A stretch of DNA of 47,171 bases from positions 1-47,171 of the forward strand of contig RFFC02000048.1 of NCBI GenBank assembly GCA_005518205.2. The letters are read 5' to 3'. Position 1 is the first letter of the stretch. Each line of letters opens with the position of its first letter. A model generated the notes under the pieces. The model worked only from the letters and a program-made list of their open reading frames with translations. It was not told the origin of the DNA and did not search any database. The DNA comes from Hormoscilla sp. GUM202 (GTDB lineage Bacteria; Cyanobacteriota; Cyanobacteriia; Cyanobacteriales; Desertifilaceae). Both the position numbers and the translations under genes were made by a program. Positions 43,694 to 47,171 of this stretch are shown piece by piece.

Positions 43694-45670
43694 TTAACCA
43701 GAAACAGGAGGTTGTAGAATCTCCTCCTTTTCTTTTTCCTCTTTTTCCGCTGTCAAAGACGGCAAAACGACTGCTTCTGTGGTAGCAGGCAGAAGGATCT
43801 CCTCCATCTCAGGCAACTTCTCCAGGGAGAGACGAGTAGACTGAATACCACCCGACAGGCGCTTGAGCAATTGCGGTCTAGGGTCTTTCAGGATATAGAT
43901 CATCCGATCGCCCGGACGCCACTCTTGAGAAGGTGAAGCCACTTCCAAACGGTCCGATCTTTCAATCAACAGTGGCAGTAACTCTCCTGCCCGCACTAAT
44001 GCTTGCAGATGAGCCTGCTGAAAGGAAAATCCCGGATCGTTAAGGGTCGTTGCCCCCAACTTCACCTGGCCGGAATGCAGGTGCTGGTTCCAAGTCTTAA
44101 TTTGCAACTCCGGCACAAAGGCCTGAGTAACTTTCTTGTTACTGCCAACTGCGGCAGAAGCTTGTGGTTTAGCAGGGAAAACTGCGTACACGCGCGGCGG
44201 ATCGAACTCCTCTAGGGCCCGCTGAGCCAACACCAGATTCACCTCACCATTATTAGTCATTGCCAGAAACGTCCCCATCGATTCTAGTCCCGCCTCTTCC
44301 AAGACGCTGGTATCGAGGGCACTGCTTAAATACACCCGCAGACCTTCCTCTTCCGCTTGGCGACAAGCTTCAGCATTCGTATCAATCAGAACCACTGACT
44401 CTTTCCGTTTTTGATACCGGCTGGCAATCAATTTACTCAAGGGATGAATCCCCACAATTACGGCACCTGTAGCTTTTGTCGAAGTGATTTTTAGCAAACG
44501 AGCCACCAAGCCAGCTGTTAGTCCCTGACATACCACTGTCATGATAATTGTCAGGAAAACTAGGGCTTTAATCGCATCTCCACCGCTGATTCCGCGTTGG
44601 GTCAGCAAAATCGAAAACAGAGAAGCTACAGAAGCCGAAACTATTCCTCTAGGCGCAATCCAGCTCAAAAATAGCTTCTGACGCCATTTCAGTCCGCTGT
44701 TCCAAGTGCAGACCAATATATTCACAGGGCGGACCACAAACATCAGGATCAAGACCGTGAAAACGCTACCCCAACCTAAAGCAAAGATACTGGCGATCGA
44801 CAGGTCTGCTGCTAGCAGAATGAACAGCACTGAGACTGCCAGAATGGTCAATTGACCTTTGAAGCGCCGCAACAATCTCTCTTCTGGCAGGGCCGAGGCG
44901 CGGACTACAATCCCCAATACGACCGTTGCCATCAAACCTGAGTCGTTTAGGATCATTTGTGCTAAACCAAACAAGGCCAACAAGCCAGCCAAAACTACCA
45001 GATTTTTCAGGTCTTCCGAAAGAAAATGCATCCGTTTGAGCAGCAGTCCCAGCAGCCAGCCGCCCACACCGCCGATGCCGACGCCGATGGCCAGGCGCAG
45101 CACCAGGCCAATAATCGCCGTCATCGGGTCAGCATCCCCATTAATGACGATGTCTAGTACCACCACTGCCAGAATCGCCCCCACTGGGTCGATCAAGACT
45201 CCTTCTCCCTCTAGTAAGGTGGCTACATCTCGTTGCACCTTGACATGTTTCAGCAGGGGAGAGATTACCGTCGGACCGGTAACTACCACCAATGAGGCGT
45301 ACAGAAAGGCAATTTGCCAGGGGAATTCGCTGAGAATATGAGCGGCTATCCCACCCCCCATCAGCGTAATCAGAGTCCCAATAGTGACTAAGTTTCGCAG
45401 GCCCACGGAAACCTTTCCCAGGTCTCGCAGTTCTAAGTTAAGACCACCTTCAAACAGAATCAATGCTACTGACAAGGCCACAATCACTTCCAGGCCGATC
45501 CCCAGCTGCTGGGGATGTAGCAGATTCAATCCACTCGGGCCTAAGATAATGCCAAACAGCAGTAATAAGACGATGGCTGGGACTTTCAGATAGTCTGCCA
45601 CCACCTGCGCACTGATGCCTGCTGTCACCGTGAGGACGATCAGCAGGATGATTTCTAAAGATCCTTCCAT
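43694..45670 (-). CDS. CPA1-type cation:proton antiporter with TrkA-N-like domain
   Basis: 658 residues from ATG 45670 (MEGSLEIILL). Residues 1-395 are a polytopic membrane domain of 12 or so segments typical of NhaP/NhaS-type Na+/H+ antiporters: LFEGGLNLE, LEGEGVLIDPVGAI (Asp pair near the ion site) and SWIAPRGIVSASVAS. A cytosolic TrkA-N-like region follows (GIHPLSKLIASRY, VVLIDTNAEA), then a TrkA-C-like end (FSFQQAHLQALVRAG). Such tails bind nucleotides or cations and gate transport. It exchanges Na+ or K+ for H+ at the plasma or thylakoid membrane. The frame is open upstream to 45730. The C-terminus ends in a Lys/Glu-rich repeat. Confidence 0.92.
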   Translation of the reverse strand: MEGSLEIILLIVLTVTAGISAQVVADYLKVPAIVLLLLFGIILGPSGLNLLHPQQLGIGLEVIVALSVALILFEGGLNLELRDLGKVSVGLRNLVTIGTLITLMGGGIAAHILSEFPWQIAFLYASLVVVTGPTVISPLLKHVKVQRDVATLLEGEGVLIDPVGAILAVVVLDIVINGDADPMTAIIGLVLRLAIGVGIGGVGGWLLGLLLKRMHFLSEDLKNLVVLAGLLALFGLAQMILNDSGLMATVVLGIVVRASALPEERLLRRFKGQLTILAVSVLFILLAADLSIASIFALGWGSVFTVLILMFVVRPVNILVCTWNSGLKWRQKLFLSWIAPRGIVSASVASLFSILLTQRGISGGDAIKALVFLTIIMTVVCQGLTAGLVARLLKITSTKATGAVIVGIHPLSKLIASRYQKRKESVVLIDTNAEACRQAEEEGLRVYLSSALDTSVLEEAGLESMGTFLAMTNNGEVNLVLAQRALEEFDPPRVYAVFPAKPQASAAVGSNKKVTQAFVPELQIKTWNQHLHSGQVKLGATTLNDPGFSFQQAHLQALVRAGELLPLLIERSDRLEVASPSQEWRPGDRMIYILKDPRPQLLKRLSGGIQSTRLSLEKLPEMEEILLPATTEAVVLPSLTAEKEEKEKEEILQPPVSG

Positions 45671-45842
45671 AAGCGATGTTTTTGCCTGGAAGCTCAAGTG
45701 TTTCCACTGAGCACTCACACCACACAGCAATTGTTATTTTTTATCCTAGTTTATATTCCTGCTGTTGCTACTGGGGCTCCACTAGGCCCTCAGAAGCGCC
45801 CTCACCTAGCCAGACTCTCACTAAATCGGGATTTATCTGGTC

Positions 45843-46150
45843 GGGGTCGAGCTGGGAGTCACCTCCCAACCCTCCCTTTTGAAACCTGAAGAGCGACTTT
45901 CACCGCACCAGGCTACTTGTGGGTGATAAGTCCAAGTCAAAGGCAGATAACTTCGGGATTTCTCCCGTTGTCCCTTGTCCCATGAAATTTTGCTCCTTGT
46001 GGTCGGTCAATGGACCAGTTGAGTACCTAACTCCGGAAGGTTTGCGGGGGAGAACAGGATAAACCACTTATACCGCTCTTTACTAACAGGTGCCCATATC
46101 TCTTGGGGGCGTCAAGTTTTTACCCGGTTAGGATTTTAGTCCATCATTAC
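45843..46150 (-). ncRNA. 3' part of a group II intron, copy 3
   Basis: On the minus strand the sequence AATGATGGACTAAAA (46148 down) matches the same block in intron copy 2, followed by a diverged segment, then domain V (AGCCTG ... TGCGGTGAAAGTCGC ... CAGGTTT), domain VI (GGGAGGGTTGGGAGGTGACTCCC) and CGACCCC at 45843. The 5' two thirds (domain I) are not present downstream of 46150; a TnpB element occupies that side. Domain V base-pairing changes (CCTG with CAGG) are complementary, which supports a real fold. Confidence 0.7.
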
Positions 46151-46232
46151 TACCTAGGGTTGCCGCTCTTAGAAACTTACCCAAAGTTGGACAAATCCAG
46201 CTCATTGCTGAACGTGGCCCTCATTTGGAGTT

Positions 46233-47102
46233 CTATTCCTGCTTCGACGCATCCGACCCGCCGAGGCAGATCGCGCTTTTCGATGCTCCACAGGCCGACG
46301 CGGGAGAGCTTCCCGCCTTCGCTAAATTAATCGCTGCGTTCCAATCGCGGTCTAGGAAAAATCCACAGTTAGGACAGATAAACGTTCTATCTCGCAACTT
46401 CAATTCTTTATGGATATGACCGCAATGGGAACAGGTTTTAGATGACGGATAGAACCTGTCAACTACCGTTTTGTTGCTACCGTACCATTGGCACTTGTAC
46501 TCTAACTGGCGGCGAAACTCGTAAAAACCGCCATCCGCTATCGCTTGCGCCAAGCGATGATTTTTCATCATTCCGCTAACATTCAAGTCTTCAATTACAA
46601 CCTCGCTGTGGTTTTTGGCGAGGTATGCAGTTAGCTTGTGAGTGGCATCGTTTCTTATGCAAGCAACGCGGTGGTGCGCTTTTTGCAGTTTTTTGATGGC
46701 CTTTCTGCGATTGTTGGAACCCTTGACCTTCCGACTGACAGACCTCTGCAAGCGGGCGATTTTACGCCCTTGCTTGCGATATGCCTTCACTGCGGGGAAG
46801 GTCTTGCCATCGCTTAAGGTTGCTAGGGTTTTGACGCCCAAATCTACTCCGACGCATCCATGGGGATGCTCTACTGGCTCGGGTTCGACATCGACTTTGT
46901 AGGAAATAAACCACCGACCGGCTTTGAGGCTGATGGTTGCGTTACTGCTGGACTTGACCAATATTGGCGGTAGGTGTTTCTCGTAAGTTTTCACCCAGCC
47001 AATCCTGGGCAGCTTTATTCTGTTGCCCGAGATTTTGATAGTTCCCTCTAGGTAAAAACTATCGTTGCGCCCTTTCTTCTTAAAGCGAGGAAATGTAATT
47101 GC
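46233..47102 (-). mobile_element. tnpB: TnpB (IS200/IS605-type) RNA-guided nuclease, N-terminally truncated
   Basis: From GTG 46994 the protein has 253 residues; the frame continues upstream to TGA 47103-47105 with TFPRFKKKGRNDSFYLEG, so about 90 N-terminal residues (the rest of WED/REC) are missing. The RuvC nuclease is complete: GVDLGVKTLATLSDG (RuvC-I Asp), VVIEDLNVSGM (RuvC-II Glu), the zinc finger CSHCGH...CPNCG and FLDRDWNAAINL (RuvC-III Asp). TnpB cuts DNA guided by omega RNA from the element's right end, which would lie at about 46150-46260. No TnpA lies in the window. It faces the same way as intron copy 3. An upstream peptide starting MQYRQYPYS (base 47148) is in another frame. Confidence 0.85.
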
Positions 47103-47171
47103 TCAAGATATTGGTGGTGAAGGAATATGGGTACTGCCGGTACTGCATAGTTACTCGGGCCATCGGACTGG

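Noticed and set aside
46994-47171. Complete TnpB N-terminus from MQYRQYPYS at 47148
   Set aside because: It is in a different frame from the TnpB body and a TGA separates them; the N-terminal domain is not complete within the window.

Overview
The window comes from a cyanobacterium, most likely a filamentous one with a repeat-rich, gene-decaying genome. Evidence: many HIP1 octamers (GCGATCGC), the divergent pair prk (phosphoribulokinase) and petH (ferredoxin-NADP reductase with a phycobilisome-linker-like N-terminus), cobalamin genes (cobO, cobI), Ser/Thr kinases with zinc ribbons, Uma2 and DUF433/DUF5615 families, group II introns, and short tandem repeats between genes. I cannot name genus or species. 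No rRNA, tRNA or real CRISPR array was found.

Layout. 1-3.95 kb: decayed signalling genes, namely a histidine kinase tail, an EAL pseudogene, a REC-EAL chimera with an internal deletion, and a REC-histidine kinase broken by a stop and a frameshift; these are shuffled duplicates of one ancestral unit. 4-10.7 kb: cobO, a macrodomain deacetylase, a deoxyhypusine-synthase-like gene, a GNAT-like gene with an early stop, a Uma2 protein and acs. 10.7-17.75 kb: an accessory island of tandemly amplified two-gene modules: two copies of a DUF433 antitoxin-like/PIN-like toxin pair, a PD-(D/E)XK-like protein, three copies of a DUF5678-like/retropepsin-like pair with a shared promoter (two of the three proteases broken), and one further small protein/retropepsin pair on the other strand. 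17.75-20.4 kb: a broken trypsin-like protease with WD40 repeats and a truncated IS110 transposase. 20.4-23.2 kb: prk and petH, divergent. 23.2-27.5 kb: repeats, a plant-type LRR gene whose 3' end is fused to transposase remains, and an ORF-less group II intron. 27.5-38.5 kb: cimA (5' end tandemly duplicated), an FHA kinase and a PP2C phosphatase on one strand, a GGDEF remnant, then rfbB, an rfaE1-like sugar kinase, a TonB-like protein and cobI on the minus strand. 38.5-47.2 kb: a kinase remnant cut by a second group II intron, an intact zinc-ribbon kinase with a DUF1997-like C-terminus, an AbiEii-like nucleotidyltransferase with an A9 tract frameshift, a CPA1-type antiporter with a TrkA-like tail, and the 3' part of a third group II intron next to an N-terminally truncated TnpB.

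How parts work together. prk and petH serve carbon fixation and photosynthetic electron transfer. acs and cimA feed acetyl-CoA and isoleucine-precursor metabolism. rfbB and the rfaE1-like gene overlap and probably supply activated sugars for surface polysaccharide. The PP2C phosphatase and FHA kinase look like a paired reversible-phosphorylation switch. The most unusual theme is mobile and palindromic DNA invading genes: a 69-bp element inserted in frame in the TonB-like gene, shorter palindromes in a kinase and in a GGDEF gene, three introns lacking reverse transcriptase, and a TnpB immediately against group II intron domains V-VI.
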